Positions 1 through 7,614 are shown, counted from the stretch's first letter. The stretch: 41,103 nt of DNA from Armatimonadota bacterium (GCA_018268375.1 JAFDWS010000010.1:1-41103), one strand, 5' to 3'. The notes: a model not told the origin generated them from the letters alone. Program-made: numbers and translations.

Positions 1-204
1 CGCGGCGCGATCCTGCGCGCCGTGAACCTGCGCGGCGCCGACCTGCGCGGCGCGGACCTGTACGGCGCGGACCTGTGCGCCGCGGACCTGCGCGGCGCGG
101 ACCTGCGCGGCGCGAACCTGCGCGGCGCGAACCTGTACGGCGCGGACCTGCGCGGCGCGGACCTGTACGGCGCGGACCTGTACGGCGCGGACCTGCGCGG
201 CGCA
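1..204 (+). repeat. 15-bp tandem repeat encoding pentapeptides
   Basis: Thirteen 15-bp units of the form (C/T)(G/A)CGGCGCG(G/A)ACCTG, plus a partial unit, lie at 1-204; at least two more are at the window end (41068-41103). Units differ mainly in CGC/TAC (Arg/Tyr) and GAC/AAC (Asp/Asn). The near identity at DNA level suggests recent expansion or homogenisation, and it probably explains why the sequence was opened here. Confidence 0.95.
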
Positions 205-531
205 AAAAACATTCCCGCACTCGCCGCCGCGCAGACGATGACATGCCCGGAGGAAGGCGAGTTCGTCGCCTTCAAGAAGCTTGGGAACGGAACGGTCGCG
301 AAGCTCCGTATCCCTGCCGCCGCCCGCCGGTCCTCTGCCGCCGGGCGCAAATGCCGCGCCGAATATGCCGTCGTCCTCGAAGGCGAAGGGCCGTCTATCT
401 ACGATCCTTCCTTCCATTACGCGCCCGGCAAGACCGTGAGGCCCGCTTCGTGGTGCGATGATCGCTGGCAAGAGTGTGCCGGCGGCATCCATTTCTACAT
501 CACGCGCGCGGAAGCGGAGGCGCATCAATGA
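1..531 (+). CDS. Pentapeptide-repeat protein, 3' part with DUF5758-like C-terminal domain
   Basis: The frame is open from base 1, so this is the 3' part of the gene that starts at 40907. Codons 1-68 are tandem A(D/N)LxG pentapeptides, with x almost always Arg or Tyr. From about residue 70 a non-repetitive domain follows, with GEFVAFKKL, RSSAAGRKCRAEYAVVLEG and CAGGIHFYITRAEA. I recognise this as the domain often found after pentapeptide repeats in phage and bacterial proteins (DUF5758-like, from memory). The function is unknown; anti-restriction or DNA mimicry has been proposed for some pentapeptide proteins, but nothing here proves it. The stop overlaps the next start (ATGA at 528-531). Confidence 0.85.
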   Translation, partial: RGAILRAVNLRGADLRGADLYGADLCAADLRGADLRGANLRGANLYGADLRGADLYGADLYGADLRGAKNIPALAAAQTMTCPEEGEFVAFKKLGNGTVAKLRIPAAARRSSAAGRKCRAEYAVVLEGEGPSIYDPSFHYAPGKTVRPASWCDDRWQECAGGIHFYITRAEAEAHQ

Positions 532-668
532 CCCCCTCCCGCAACATCCTTGCCGACATCCGCGATGCAATCCTCGCCTCGCTCATGGTCATGATGGTTG
601 GGTTCGGATGCTGGCTGGCACAGCCGCATCAGCCTGCGGAGAAGATTGCCTTGCGGGTGGTGCGATGA
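528..668 (+). CDS. Small single-pass membrane protein
   Basis: A 46-residue protein starting at the ATGA overlap with the pentapeptide gene. The start MTPSRNILADIRD is followed by a hydrophobic segment (about residues 14-32, AILASLMVMMVGFGCWLA) and a short basic tail. A longer ORF begins at 474 in the same frame, but the coupled start at 528 is far more likely. I do not recognise a family; a single membrane helix is all that can be said. Confidence 0.7.
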   Translation: MTPSRNILADIRDAILASLMVMMVGFGCWLAQPHQPAEKIALRVVR

Positions 669-997
669 GCAATTCACGCACCCGCAGGGTTTCCTACAAG
701 CCGCGCTATACCGATCTTGAGGCGTTCGACCTTCTGCCGCCGGAATTGCGTAAGGCGCTATGGGAAGGCGCGACCACATGGGACTCAAGCTGGTTTCTGC
801 GGCGCTACCGGAAGCTGGCCAGGCTCCATTCTCACAAGAATGCTGTAGCCGACTGCATCGCGATTCTCGACGACGCAAACCGCAAGGAAGTGACGACAAC
901 CTCTGTGTGGTCCTCGCATCGTCAACGAGGCGATAGCCCGCATGTTCATGCTGGCGCGACGATCCAATCGTCCGGCCTCAGCGAGTGTTTGTCATGA
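665..997 (+). CDS. DUF6525-like phage protein
   Basis: A 110-residue protein beginning at the ATGA overlap at 665. The N-terminal half, with KPRYTDLEAFDLLPPELR and WFLRRYRKLAR, matches a small family I know from alphaproteobacterial phages (DUF6525 by memory). The C-terminal SPHVHAGATIQSSG also fits that family, so I do not think the gene is frameshifted even though the middle looks odd. It is probably a helical DNA-associated accessory protein, but no function is known. The stop overlaps the next ATG at 994. Confidence 0.75.
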   Translation: MSNSRTRRVSYKPRYTDLEAFDLLPPELRKALWEGATTWDSSWFLRRYRKLARLHSHKNAVADCIAILDDANRKEVTTTSVWSSHRQRGDSPHVHAGATIQSSGLSECLS

Positions 998-1188
998 CCC
1001 GCGACTACACCCGCGCGCCCAACCGTCGTTACGGCCCAACCTGTCAGGAATGCGGCGCGGACGAAGCGACGACGCATGACCATGATGGCCGCTGCGTCTG
1101 CGGGTGGTGCGCGAGAGAGATTGAGCAGCGGCTCTTGGGTGCTGCTGACGAAGCGATGGATGAATACGAACAGAAGGACGCCGCGTGA
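994..1188 (+). CDS. Small zinc-ribbon-like protein
   Basis: A 64-residue protein starting at the ATGA overlap at 994. It has two Cys pairs, CQEC and CVCGWC, with an intervening Asp/His stretch (DEATTHDHDG), as in a small zinc ribbon, then an acidic helical tail. The likely role is metal-stabilised protein or nucleic acid contact. I recognise no named family. The start is set by the overlap with the upstream stop. Confidence 0.75.
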   Translation: MTRDYTRAPNRRYGPTCQECGADEATTHDHDGRCVCGWCAREIEQRLLGAADEAMDEYEQKDAA

Positions 1189-1406
1189 TGGAACCAATCA
1201 AGATATTCTGGATGGTGCATGGCAACGGCCCGTGCCACGTCCGCCACGCTACACAAGAAATCGCCGTGGCCGAAGCCAAGCGTCTCGCGCGTCTGAACCC
1301 GGGTGAGCGGTTCTATGTAACCGAAGCTACATCGGTTCATTTCAAGAACGACGTGCAGAGCGTGTCGATCCGCAAATGGGATGCCGACAGGGACTTGCCG
1401 TTCTGA
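1188..1406 (+). CDS. Hypothetical early protein
   Basis: A 72-residue protein with an alpha/beta look: KIFWMVHGNGP, then a helix (EIAVAEAKRLARLNPG), then FYVTEAT. It resembles the small family of phage proteins that begin by restating a word such as phone or message and then hold a helix with AE..A..LA. The ATG at 1188 overlaps the previous stop (TGATG) and has AAGGA 9 nt upstream. GTG at 1185 is an alternative. The function is unknown. Confidence 0.7.
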   Translation: MEPIKIFWMVHGNGPCHVRHATQEIAVAEAKRLARLNPGERFYVTEATSVHFKNDVQSVSIRKWDADRDLPF

Positions 1407-1627
1407 TGACCACCGCCAACGACAACCGCACCACGCGCCAGATGTTCGAGGACAGCCTTGCGCAAGACCGCGCATACATCGCGGAACGGAAGGCTCGCGC
1501 CGACGCGGCATCACGTGCCTTCGATGCCGTTGCGGACGGACTTGAGCGTTCCGGCATTCCGTCTGCGTTCACTGATGCATTTCGCAAGTCCGGCATGAAG
1601 CCGGTTGTCGTGGGGAGCGGAGAATGA
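1406..1627 (+). CDS. Hypothetical helical protein
   Basis: A 73-residue, Ala- and Arg-rich, mostly helical protein (MTTANDNRTTRQMFEDSL...). The start is set by TGATG overlap with the upstream stop at 1404-1406. The sequence suggests one long amphipathic helix, possibly a coiled coil. I recognise no domain. It lies in a run of small early genes that precede the recombination pair. Confidence 0.65.
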   Translation: MTTANDNRTTRQMFEDSLAQDRAYIAERKARADAASRAFDAVADGLERSGIPSAFTDAFRKSGMKPVVVGSGE

Positions 1628-2049
1628 GCCGATCTGGCTATAGCGAGGATTATGACCTCGGGGATAACAGCATCTACTTGTACCGTGGGACGGTGGCGTC
1701 CGCGATGCGCGGCAAACGCGGTCAAACATTCTTCCGTGATCTCATCGCGGCTTTGGACGCGATGCCGGAGAAGAAGCTGGTTAGCCACGTCTTCGAATAC
1801 CAAGATGGCTCGGTATGCGCACTTGGCGCACTGGCGAAAGTACGCGGCATTGATCTGAATCTCAGAGAGATGGACCCGGAGGACGATTCAAACGCGGCCG
1901 TCTTGGCCGAGCGCCTTGATATCGCAACATGCCTTGCGCGCGAAACTATATTCGAAAATGACCAGGGTCATTACGATATCGAAACGCCCGAATCGCGCTG
2001 GCGACGTATCCGCGCTTGGGCCGTCTCAAATCTGCGGGACGCCCCATGA
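1624..2049 (+). CDS. Conserved phage hypothetical protein
   Basis: A 141-residue protein starting at the ATGA overlap at 1624. The sequence YLYRGTVASAMRGKRGQTF, followed by LIAALDAMPEKKL and GSVCALGALAKVRG, is a pattern I have seen in many alphaproteobacterial phage proteins of unknown role. The second half is helical and acidic and ends with a Trp/Arg-rich helix. No catalytic motif is visible. Confidence 0.8.
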   Translation: MSRSGYSEDYDLGDNSIYLYRGTVASAMRGKRGQTFFRDLIAALDAMPEKKLVSHVFEYQDGSVCALGALAKVRGIDLNLREMDPEDDSNAAVLAERLDIATCLARETIFENDQGHYDIETPESRWRRIRAWAVSNLRDAP

Positions 2050-2219
2050 CCTCCCGCCTCGCCTCCCTCCAATCCGATCTTGCGAAAGCAAGGAAACACC
2101 ATCGCCCTCGCCGTCATATCGAGCGGGAGTTGAGACAGCTTCGGCATGAGCAGGTCATGCGGGAACAACTGACATTCCGGCAGCGGGTCCGGCATTGGTG
2201 GAAGTGGAGATTTGCGTGA
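2046..2219 (+). CDS. Small basic coiled-coil protein
   Basis: A 57-residue, strongly basic protein (MTSRLASLQSDLAKARKHHR...) predicted to be one amphipathic helix with Arg/His-rich patches, ending in WWKWRFA. It starts at the ATGA overlap at 2046 and its stop overlaps the GTG of the ERF gene. The charge suggests a nucleic acid partner, and its place just before the recombination genes makes an accessory role plausible. That is inference only. Confidence 0.7.
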   Translation: MTSRLASLQSDLAKARKHHRPRRHIERELRQLRHEQVMREQLTFRQRVRHWWKWRFA

Positions 2220-2971
2220 GCGCCTTGGCAAAACAGGAACCGACAGAAATCCAGGTGCGGGAGCCGACGCCGGTCAGCGAGTCCGCTGCGGTCCTGTCGC
2301 TTATCGAGCGGGCCGCGCGCGACCAAACCGTTGACGTGGACAAGATGCTGCGCCTCATGGACATGCGCAAGGAAGTCATGGCCGAGCAAGCAGAGCGCGC
2401 TTTCGACGAAGCGATGGCTGCGGCTCAAGAGGAAATGGAGCCGATCCGCACGGACAGCAACAATCCGCAGACCCGCAGCCGGTATGCGTCCTACGCCGCG
2501 CTAGACCGCGCGATCCGCCCAATCTACACGAAGCACGGATTTGCGATTACGTTCGATACCGAGCCGAGCGGCGTTGAAGGATATGTGCGCATCGTCGCGC
2601 GTGTCTCTCACGGCGCGGGATGCCGTCGCTTTCCCAAAATCGACATGCCCGCAGACGGCAAGGGGGCGAAGGGCGGCGACGTGATGACGAAGACCCATGC
2701 CGTTGGGTCCGCCGTGTCCTACGGGATGCGCTACCTGCTCAAGATGATCTTCAACCTTGCGGTTGGGGACAATGACGACGACGGGAACCGCGCGTCGGTG
2801 CGTGGCGGCACGATATCCGACGAACAGGTCACCGGACTGCAACGCCTCATTGTCGAGGTCGATGCAGACCTTCCCCGCTTCCTTAAATTCTTCCGCATCG
2901 AAAGCCTATCCGACCTGCCGGTATCCCGCATTGGCGAGGCCGTGACCATGCTGGAGGCGAAGCGGAAATGA
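2216..2971 (+). CDS. erf: ERF-family single-strand annealing protein
   Basis: A 251-residue ERF superfamily protein. ERF proteins bind single-stranded DNA and anneal homologous strands; they serve phage recombination and genome circularisation. Family hallmarks are RSRYASYAALDRAIRP near residues 88-103, KHGFAITFDTEP, and THAVGSAVSYGMRYLLKMIFNL near residues 160-180. A variable acidic/basic tail follows. I chose GTG at 2216, which overlaps the upstream stop (GTGA) and has GGAG six bases upstream; ATG at 2195 would reach back into the previous gene. The next gene is a YqaJ-type exonuclease, the usual partner, overlapping by ATGA. Confidence 0.9.
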   Translation: MSALAKQEPTEIQVREPTPVSESAAVLSLIERAARDQTVDVDKMLRLMDMRKEVMAEQAERAFDEAMAAAQEEMEPIRTDSNNPQTRSRYASYAALDRAIRPIYTKHGFAITFDTEPSGVEGYVRIVARVSHGAGCRRFPKIDMPADGKGAKGGDVMTKTHAVGSAVSYGMRYLLKMIFNLAVGDNDDDGNRASVRGGTISDEQVTGLQRLIVEVDADLPRFLKFFRIESLSDLPVSRIGEAVTMLEAKRK

Positions 2972-3606
2972 CTATCGACCTCATCCAAGGCTCTGATGAA
3001 TGGCTCGCGGCGCGCTGCGGAAAGGTAACGGCGTCCCGTATGGCGGACCTCTTGGCAAAAACCAAGACGGGATACGGCGCGTCGCGGGCTAACTACATGG
3101 CGGAACTGATCGCAGAGCGCCTGACAGGCCAGCCTGCGGAGAAGTTCACTTCCCCCGCGATGCAATGGGGAACCGCGAACGAAAGCGACGCCCGGTCCGC
3201 ATACGAGTTCCATGCCGACTGCGATGTGATCGAAGTCGGGTTCGTTCCGCATCCCGGCATTCTCATGGCTGGGGCATCGCCGGACGGCCTTGTTGCTGCC
3301 GATGGGCTTGTCGAGATCAAGTGCCCGAACACCGCGACCCACATTGACACGCTTCTGTCTGGCGTCGTCGCCGGCAAATACATCACGCAGATGCAATTCC
3401 AGATGGCCTGCACTGGCCGTCGCTGGTGCGATTTCGTCAGTTTCGATCCGCGTATGCCGGCCGATCTTCGGTTGTTCGTGCGCCGGATCGAACGGGACGA
3501 TGCGGCGATTGCCGACATGGAAGCCGAGATCGTCAAGTTCCTCGCTGAACTGGACGGCAAGGTTTCGGCCCTGCGTGCGGCGAAACCTCTGGCGAGGGCG
3601 GCATGA
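2968..3606 (+). CDS. YqaJ/lambda-type exonuclease
   Basis: A 212-residue member of the PD-(D/E)xK exonuclease family that includes lambda Exo and YqaJ. It is expected to resect double-stranded DNA 5' to 3' and hand the 3' tail to the ERF annealase encoded just upstream. The N-terminus IQGSDEWLAARCGKVTASR is the family opening; the active site shows D106 (ASPDG), E116 and K118 (VEIKCP), with E72 in WGTANE and a YITQMQFQM helix at about 138-146. The length is normal. The start overlaps the erf stop (ATGA), so the two are translationally coupled. Confidence 0.9.
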   Translation: MTIDLIQGSDEWLAARCGKVTASRMADLLAKTKTGYGASRANYMAELIAERLTGQPAEKFTSPAMQWGTANESDARSAYEFHADCDVIEVGFVPHPGILMAGASPDGLVAADGLVEIKCPNTATHIDTLLSGVVAGKYITQMQFQMACTGRRWCDFVSFDPRMPADLRLFVRRIERDDAAIADMEAEIVKFLAELDGKVSALRAAKPLARAA

Positions 3607-4115
3607 CGACCGCGCCAATCCTCACGGAATGGACTGGCGACGCATTCCGGCCCATCGGGTTCGCCGCGCGCGAATGCGACAAGCATTTTGTCGTAGGCCA
3701 GCGATACCGCATGGCGGAATACCAGGATCGTTCAGCGGCTAGCCACGCACACGAATTCGCGTGGCTCAAGAACGCTTGGCGGACATTGCCGGACGACCTT
3801 GCGGCTGAATATCCGTCGCCCGAGCATCTGCGCAAGCGCGCGCTCATTCAGGCCGGGTTCTATGACGAACAGGCAGTTGACGCCGGTAGTCGTGCTGCCG
3901 CGTTGCGTGTTGCCTCAATGGTCAGGTCTCGCGAGGAATTCGCCTACGTCATTGTGAATGGTCCGATCGTCCTTATTCGAACGGCTAAGAGTCAGTCGCG
4001 ACGGGCGATGGACAAGGCGGCCTTTCAAGCCAGCAAGACGGCGATCATGGATGTCATCGCCGCAATGCTCGGCGTCGAGCCAGAAACGCTTGCGCGTTCG
4101 CAGGTTGCAGCATGA
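3603..4115 (+). CDS. Conserved phage protein of the recombination cluster
   Basis: A 170-residue protein I have often seen next to erf and exonuclease genes in alphaproteobacterial phages, without a known activity. Recognisable stretches are FVVGQRYRM, YPSPEHLRKRALIQAGFYDE and KSQSRRAMDKAAFQASKTAIMD. It starts at the ATGA overlap at 3603. The context suggests a role in DNA recombination or replication. No catalytic motif is clear; it might be a DNA-binding adaptor. Confidence 0.8.
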   Translation: MTTAPILTEWTGDAFRPIGFAARECDKHFVVGQRYRMAEYQDRSAASHAHEFAWLKNAWRTLPDDLAAEYPSPEHLRKRALIQAGFYDEQAVDAGSRAAALRVASMVRSREEFAYVIVNGPIVLIRTAKSQSRRAMDKAAFQASKTAIMDVIAAMLGVEPETLARSQVAA

Positions 4116-4537
4116 GCGATCCCCGCATCACCGCCCCTGTCGGCCGCTCCACCAAGGAATGGATAGGATCGACACCGGATGCGAAAGTCCCGGCCTATGT
4201 CCGCGCTCGCGTCTTCGACCGCGCAAAGGGCATCTGCCACATCTCTGGCCGGAAGATCGAAGCCGGCGAGCGATGGGACCTTGAACATATCATCGCGCTT
4301 CGCGACGGCGGACAACATCGTGAATCCAATCTCGCCCCGGCGCTGGCCGACAAACACCTGCTGAAGACCGCGAAGGAAAACAGCCTTCGCGCCGTCGTGA
4401 AGCGCAAGCGCAATGCGCACACCGGGGCGCTTTCGCCTTCTACGCATCCGATCCGGACTCGCCGGACAGTAGTCGAGCGAGAAGCCCGCTTTACGAAGCC
4501 CACCCTTCCCCCGCGCTCGCTCTACCAGGACGCATAG
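4112..4537 (+). CDS. HNH endonuclease
   Basis: A 141-residue HNH nuclease. The motif is WDLEHIIAL with H59, then N73 in ESNLAPAL and K81-H82 further on; RARVFDRAKGICHISG upstream is the usual approach to the first metal site. It keeps C42 but the partner Cys of a CxxC pair is replaced (CHISG), so the zinc knuckle may be absent. The C-terminal half is basic and disordered-looking. It starts at ATGA 4112. HNH nucleases in this position may process DNA or be free-standing mobile genes. Confidence 0.85.
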   Translation: MSDPRITAPVGRSTKEWIGSTPDAKVPAYVRARVFDRAKGICHISGRKIEAGERWDLEHIIALRDGGQHRESNLAPALADKHLLKTAKENSLRAVVKRKRNAHTGALSPSTHPIRTRRTVVEREARFTKPTLPPRSLYQDA

Positions 4538-4539
4538 AC

Positions 4540-4842
4540 ATGACCACCATTCCTGACGAGCTCGTAGAGGCGGCGCTGGCTGCGTACCACGGGCCGTCTC
4601 CGAACGGCTACGCCATGAACAAGACCGGGATACCGCGTGATCCGACTGCGGAGATCGTGCCGCTACGGCCTCGTGCGGCCACGGTCGATAGGCTGCGGCT
4701 GTTCGGCACAGGTCGTGTTGTCGACAATGACAAGGCCGTTCTGGTCATCTTCTCGCGCCGCTTGACCGACGACGAGTTGCGCTTCTTCGACGAGGTTTGC
4801 GGGCGCACGGCTCCGCTCATGGATGGAGTGCACCATGGCTGA
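4540..4842 (+). CDS. Hypothetical early protein
   Basis: A 100-residue protein starting two bases after the HNH stop. The N-terminal DELVEAALAAYHG is a motif common in small phage proteins in which a degenerate helix is followed by unrelated modules. The C-terminal half is alpha/beta with RRLTDDELRFFDEVCG. It overlaps the methyltransferase-like gene by 8 nt. The function is unknown. Confidence 0.7.
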   Translation: MTTIPDELVEAALAAYHGPSPNGYAMNKTGIPRDPTAEIVPLRPRAATVDRLRLFGTGRVVDNDKAVLVIFSRRLTDDELRFFDEVCGRTAPLMDGVHHG

Positions 4843-5389
4843 TCCGACTGCGGCGGAAGGGCGGACGCGATCGATTGGATACGCTGACCCGCCCTACATC
4901 GGGTGCGCGCATCTATACTCGGACCAGCCGTCGTACGCTGGCGAAGTCGATCATGCCGCGCTGATAGATCGGCTCGAAAGCGAATTTGATGGCTGGGTTC
5001 TGCACGCAGCCGCGACGCCCCGCTCCTTTGCAGTCCTTGCGCCGCTCGTCGAGAAGACATCTGCGCGCTGGTGTTCGTGGGTCAAAGGTTTCGCCGCATT
5101 CAAGCGCAACGTCTCGGTCGCGTACGCGTGGGAGCCGGTCATCATTAAGCCGGCCCGCAAGCCGGTCGTGTCAAAGCGTCTCGTCATGCGGGACTGGATC
5201 GAATGTCCGATCACGCTGCGGCGCGGACTGACCGGCGCGAAGCCGGAAGTGGTTTGTCATTGGGCTTTCGAGCTTCTCGGCGCGCGTCCGGAAGACGATC
5301 TGCACGACCTGTTTCCCGGCACAGGCGCTGTTACCGCTGCATGGCGCACATGGCGTGGCAAGTTCACTTTGCCGGGAGAAGCCGCATGA
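4835..5389 (+). CDS. DNA methyltransferase-like protein (DPPY first)
   Basis: A 184-residue protein with a catalytic DPPY motif at residues 18-21 (YADPPYIG) and a FxGxG-type AdoMet site at 158-165 (DLFPGTGA). The order DPPY then FxGxG is that of permuted (beta-type) amino-methyltransferases, and the protein is short, with no clear recognition domain. It may methylate adenine or N4-cytosine, perhaps protecting phage DNA, or it may be a relic. ATG at 4835 has GGAG six bases upstream and is preferred over ATG 4823. It is one of two DPPY proteins in the genome; the other is at 39248-39934. Confidence 0.75.
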   Translation: MADPTAAEGRTRSIGYADPPYIGCAHLYSDQPSYAGEVDHAALIDRLESEFDGWVLHAAATPRSFAVLAPLVEKTSARWCSWVKGFAAFKRNVSVAYAWEPVIIKPARKPVVSKRLVMRDWIECPITLRRGLTGAKPEVVCHWAFELLGARPEDDLHDLFPGTGAVTAAWRTWRGKFTLPGEAA

Positions 5390-6744
5390 CCGCCTCTCTC
5401 ACCCCCGCCCCGCCAAGCGCACCGGCCACAGCGGAGGTGCGGGAGATCGCGCGCCAAGTTCGCCTGAGCAAATCGCAGCACGGCGGAACATACGAAAGCT
5501 CACCGTTCGTATATTTCCCGGTCGGCTCCGTCGAAAAGTTGCTTTCTGCGATTGACGCACTCCCCTCCCTCACCGCGCCAGCCAGCGCGGCGTCGTGGCG
5601 AGAAGACATGGACAATGCGCCTGTCGATCAAGAAGTTTTGCTTTATTGTCCTGATCTGGGCATCGCGAACCCCGAACGGATTGAGTTGGCGGTAGCGCAT
5701 TCGTCGCGCGGATCGCATCATTCGTGGGCCACGAAGTGGATGCCGCTACCCGCGATGCCGGTACGTGCCCTAACCACACCTGCCGCGTCGCAGGACAGCG
5801 GGGAGGATGACGAGATGCCTGTGGGCGCTGAAGGCGGATCGATCGCCGGAAATGCGCCTAGCAGGACAGGGAGATGTGGAAGTCTGGTCACTTCTGCATC
5901 TCCCGCCCCCGAGACGACGGATGTAAGGGAGCGGGCGCGCAGCAACGACAAGATTTTGCAAGAAATCCTCGACAAGGATGATCGCAACTCGCCCGAAGAA
6001 TATCCCGAAATGTTGATGCTCACGGTAGACGAGCTATTCGCATATCTCGACGAAGTTCGCACCCCCGACATCGCCGCTACGGGCGGGGCGAGTATGATAT
6101 CGTTCAAAGATGTCCTTAATCGCGCGGGAGAGATAATCGCGCTCCGCGAACACGAGCTTGCCGCTGAACGAGAACGCGCGGACCGTGAAGAAGCAGAGCG
6201 AAAGTCTGCTTGGCATTCCTACCATACCGAACGTGAAAAGGTCACCCGCCTGACCGCAGACCTCGCGGCCCGGACGGGAGAGCGGGATGTGAATGCTGAT
6301 ACAATCAATCTGATTTTAGCAGAGGCAGGCGTCGAACGGTCGGAATACCTTGCTGTTAAAATAGCTGAGACATTCGATCCGTCACACAAGCTCCCTTGCG
6401 GGCATCATCCTTCGCTCGAAATACGGTCTGTGGAAAGCGACTATCGCGCCTGTGAACTGTGCGAGGCGCGATCGATGATGCGTGACGCCGAGACGATGGA
6501 GCGTCGGCACAGAGGCGAACGCGAAGCCGCCACCGCCCGCGCCGACGCCCTGCAACAGCGCGTAGAGGCGCTGGAGGAAGCGTTGAAGCCGTTCGCGAAT
6601 GTTGCCGAGTTGGATATCGGCTCGGACGAAAGCAGCAACGATATCTTCCAGCAAATGGCTCCGAAATATTGCCAAGCGCCGCCTATAACCGTTGGCGACT
6701 TACGGCGAGCCCTCGCTACATCGCAGAATGAGGCAAGCCGGTGA
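5386..6744 (+). CDS. Mosaic phage accessory protein with DUF551-like module and coiled coil
   Basis: A 452-residue composite protein starting at ATGA 5386. Modules in order: an N-terminal VREIARQ segment; a DUF551-like domain at about 70-125 (SWREDMDNAP, GSHHSWATKWMPLP); a low-complexity linker; a helical region with a long coiled coil at about 240-310 (REHELAAERERADREEAERK); a small Cys/His unit (LPCGHHPS...CELCEA) near 345-370 that could hold zinc; a second coiled coil; and a C-terminal ITVGDLRRALA. This resembles Ea22-like lambdoid proteins built from swapped modules. The function is unknown. Confidence 0.75.
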   Translation: MTASLTPAPPSAPATAEVREIARQVRLSKSQHGGTYESSPFVYFPVGSVEKLLSAIDALPSLTAPASAASWREDMDNAPVDQEVLLYCPDLGIANPERIELAVAHSSRGSHHSWATKWMPLPAMPVRALTTPAASQDSGEDDEMPVGAEGGSIAGNAPSRTGRCGSLVTSASPAPETTDVRERARSNDKILQEILDKDDRNSPEEYPEMLMLTVDELFAYLDEVRTPDIAATGGASMISFKDVLNRAGEIIALREHELAAERERADREEAERKSAWHSYHTEREKVTRLTADLAARTGERDVNADTINLILAEAGVERSEYLAVKIAETFDPSHKLPCGHHPSLEIRSVESDYRACELCEARSMMRDAETMERRHRGEREAATARADALQQRVEALEEALKPFANVAELDIGSDESSNDIFQQMAPKYCQAPPITVGDLRRALATSQNEASR

Positions 6745-6980
6745 GGCCATATCCTGCACCAACACGTCCCGGGTTCTATTGGGCCAAGCTTGTGCATCCG
6801 TCGCGGATGCCTGACGGTGAGGATTGGGCTTCTATTGATTGGGAAGTCGTCAGCGTCAACGACAATAACGGCGAAGGCCGCGAACGGTTCAGTGTGTCGG
6901 TGACCGGCATTGAGCCCGCGCAATGGATCCCTGACTTTGTTTGGGGACCGGAAGTCGTTCGCCCCAAGGAACTATCATGA
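6741..6980 (+). CDS. Hypothetical early protein
   Basis: A 79-residue protein with a GTG start at 6741 overlapping the upstream stop (GTGA). The sequence RPGFYWAKL with later DWEVVSVNDN and WGPEVV is typical of small beta-rich phage proteins that resemble DUF551-type folds. No function can be assigned. Its stop overlaps a 17-codon ORF at 6977. Confidence 0.7.
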   Translation: MRPYPAPTRPGFYWAKLVHPSRMPDGEDWASIDWEVVSVNDNNGEGRERFSVSVTGIEPAQWIPDFVWGPEVVRPKELS

Positions 6981-7030
6981 TCGCCCTCTCCCAAACCCCC
7001 ACCCCGAATGCGAAGACGGAGAACGTGTGA
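6977..7030 (+). CDS. 17-codon minicistron between coupled genes
   Basis: ATG at 6977 overlaps the upstream stop (ATGA), and its TGA at 7028-7030 overlaps the next ATG (TGATG). It encodes MIALSQTPTPNAKTENV. It either makes a tiny peptide or carries ribosomes across to the next gene; alternatively it is the worn tail of a lost gene. Its end is nearly repeated at 7228-7254. Confidence 0.4.
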   Translation: MIALSQTPTPNAKTENV

Positions 7031-7251
7031 TGCGCGTAACTTTTCAACAAATCAGCGCGAAAGGCACTCGATATGAGATCGTGGACGGGAAGAAGCGGCG
7101 TAGGCAGAAAACGTTCTGCCAAACCGTAAATCCGTTCAATCGAAATCCCGATGGCAGCGTAAAATCCCGCGCCGAAGTGAAGGCTGCGGTTATCGCAGAA
7201 GCGCGCGCTTGGGAAGCTGCGAACCAGAATACGAAGACGGAGGGCGTGTAG
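7030..7251 (+). CDS. Hypothetical basic protein
   Basis: A 73-residue, basic protein (MRVTFQQISAKGTRYEI..., then KKRRRQKTF) starting at TGATG 7030. The C-terminal helix is Ala/Glu-rich. The basic middle could contact nucleic acid, but no domain is recognised. The following gene begins immediately after the stop codon. Confidence 0.7.
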   Translation: MRVTFQQISAKGTRYEIVDGKKRRRQKTFCQTVNPFNRNPDGSVKSRAEVKAAVIAEARAWEAANQNTKTEGV

Positions 7252-7614
7252 ATGGGCGAACCAGATTTCGCGAGAGCCGCGCAGAACCTTTTGAAAGCCG
7301 CAAGCATGTCGGCAGATGAACTCGCCGCGAGGAAAGGCGAGGGCGATATGTTCGTGAAGATCAAGCGCAACCACGAGCGCCTGAACGCTTGCGCAGGTCA
7401 CGATTTCGAGCCCGATCCGAATTGGCGCGACGGTCGGCCTTTACTACAGCGCACGGTCCATTGCCGCAAATGTGGCGGTGACATGAAGACCGGCGATGCG
7501 CACACGTACTTGCGCGGCGTCGCTCATGGCTCGGGAAGAGACTACCACGCGATGTGCGAGGCCGTCTGGCCTAGCGCCTCCCCGAATGCGCCCGATGCAG
7601 GAGGGGCGGCCTGA
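7252..7614 (+). CDS. Cys-containing hypothetical protein
   Basis: A 120-residue protein that starts directly after the previous stop. The N-terminal half is helical; the centre has HCRKCGGDM, which with C129-like residues further on (YHAMCEAVW) could bind zinc. FEPDPNWRDGRP is a loop rich in aromatic and acidic residues. No named family is recognised. The stop overlaps the next ATG (TGATG, 7612-7616). Confidence 0.7.
   Translation: MGEPDFARAAQNLLKAASMSADELAARKGEGDMFVKIKRNHERLNACAGHDFEPDPNWRDGRPLLQRTVHCRKCGGDMKTGDAHTYLRGVAHGSGRDYHAMCEAVWPSASPNAPDAGGAA

Noticed and set aside
1..204. CRISPR-like array
   Set aside because: Units are 15 bp with no spacers and encode pentapeptides in frame.
75..461. 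128-codon Arg/Pro-rich ORF in the +3 frame over the pentapeptide tract
   Set aside because: It is the shifted reading of a 15-bp repeat; the pentapeptide frame has known motifs and continues from the gene start at 40907.
665..997. Possible frameshift in the DUF6525-like gene, because another frame reads GPRIVNEAIARMF
   Set aside because: The C-terminal SPHVHAGATIQSSG in the uninterrupted frame fits the family I remember, and two shifts would be needed to join the other frame.
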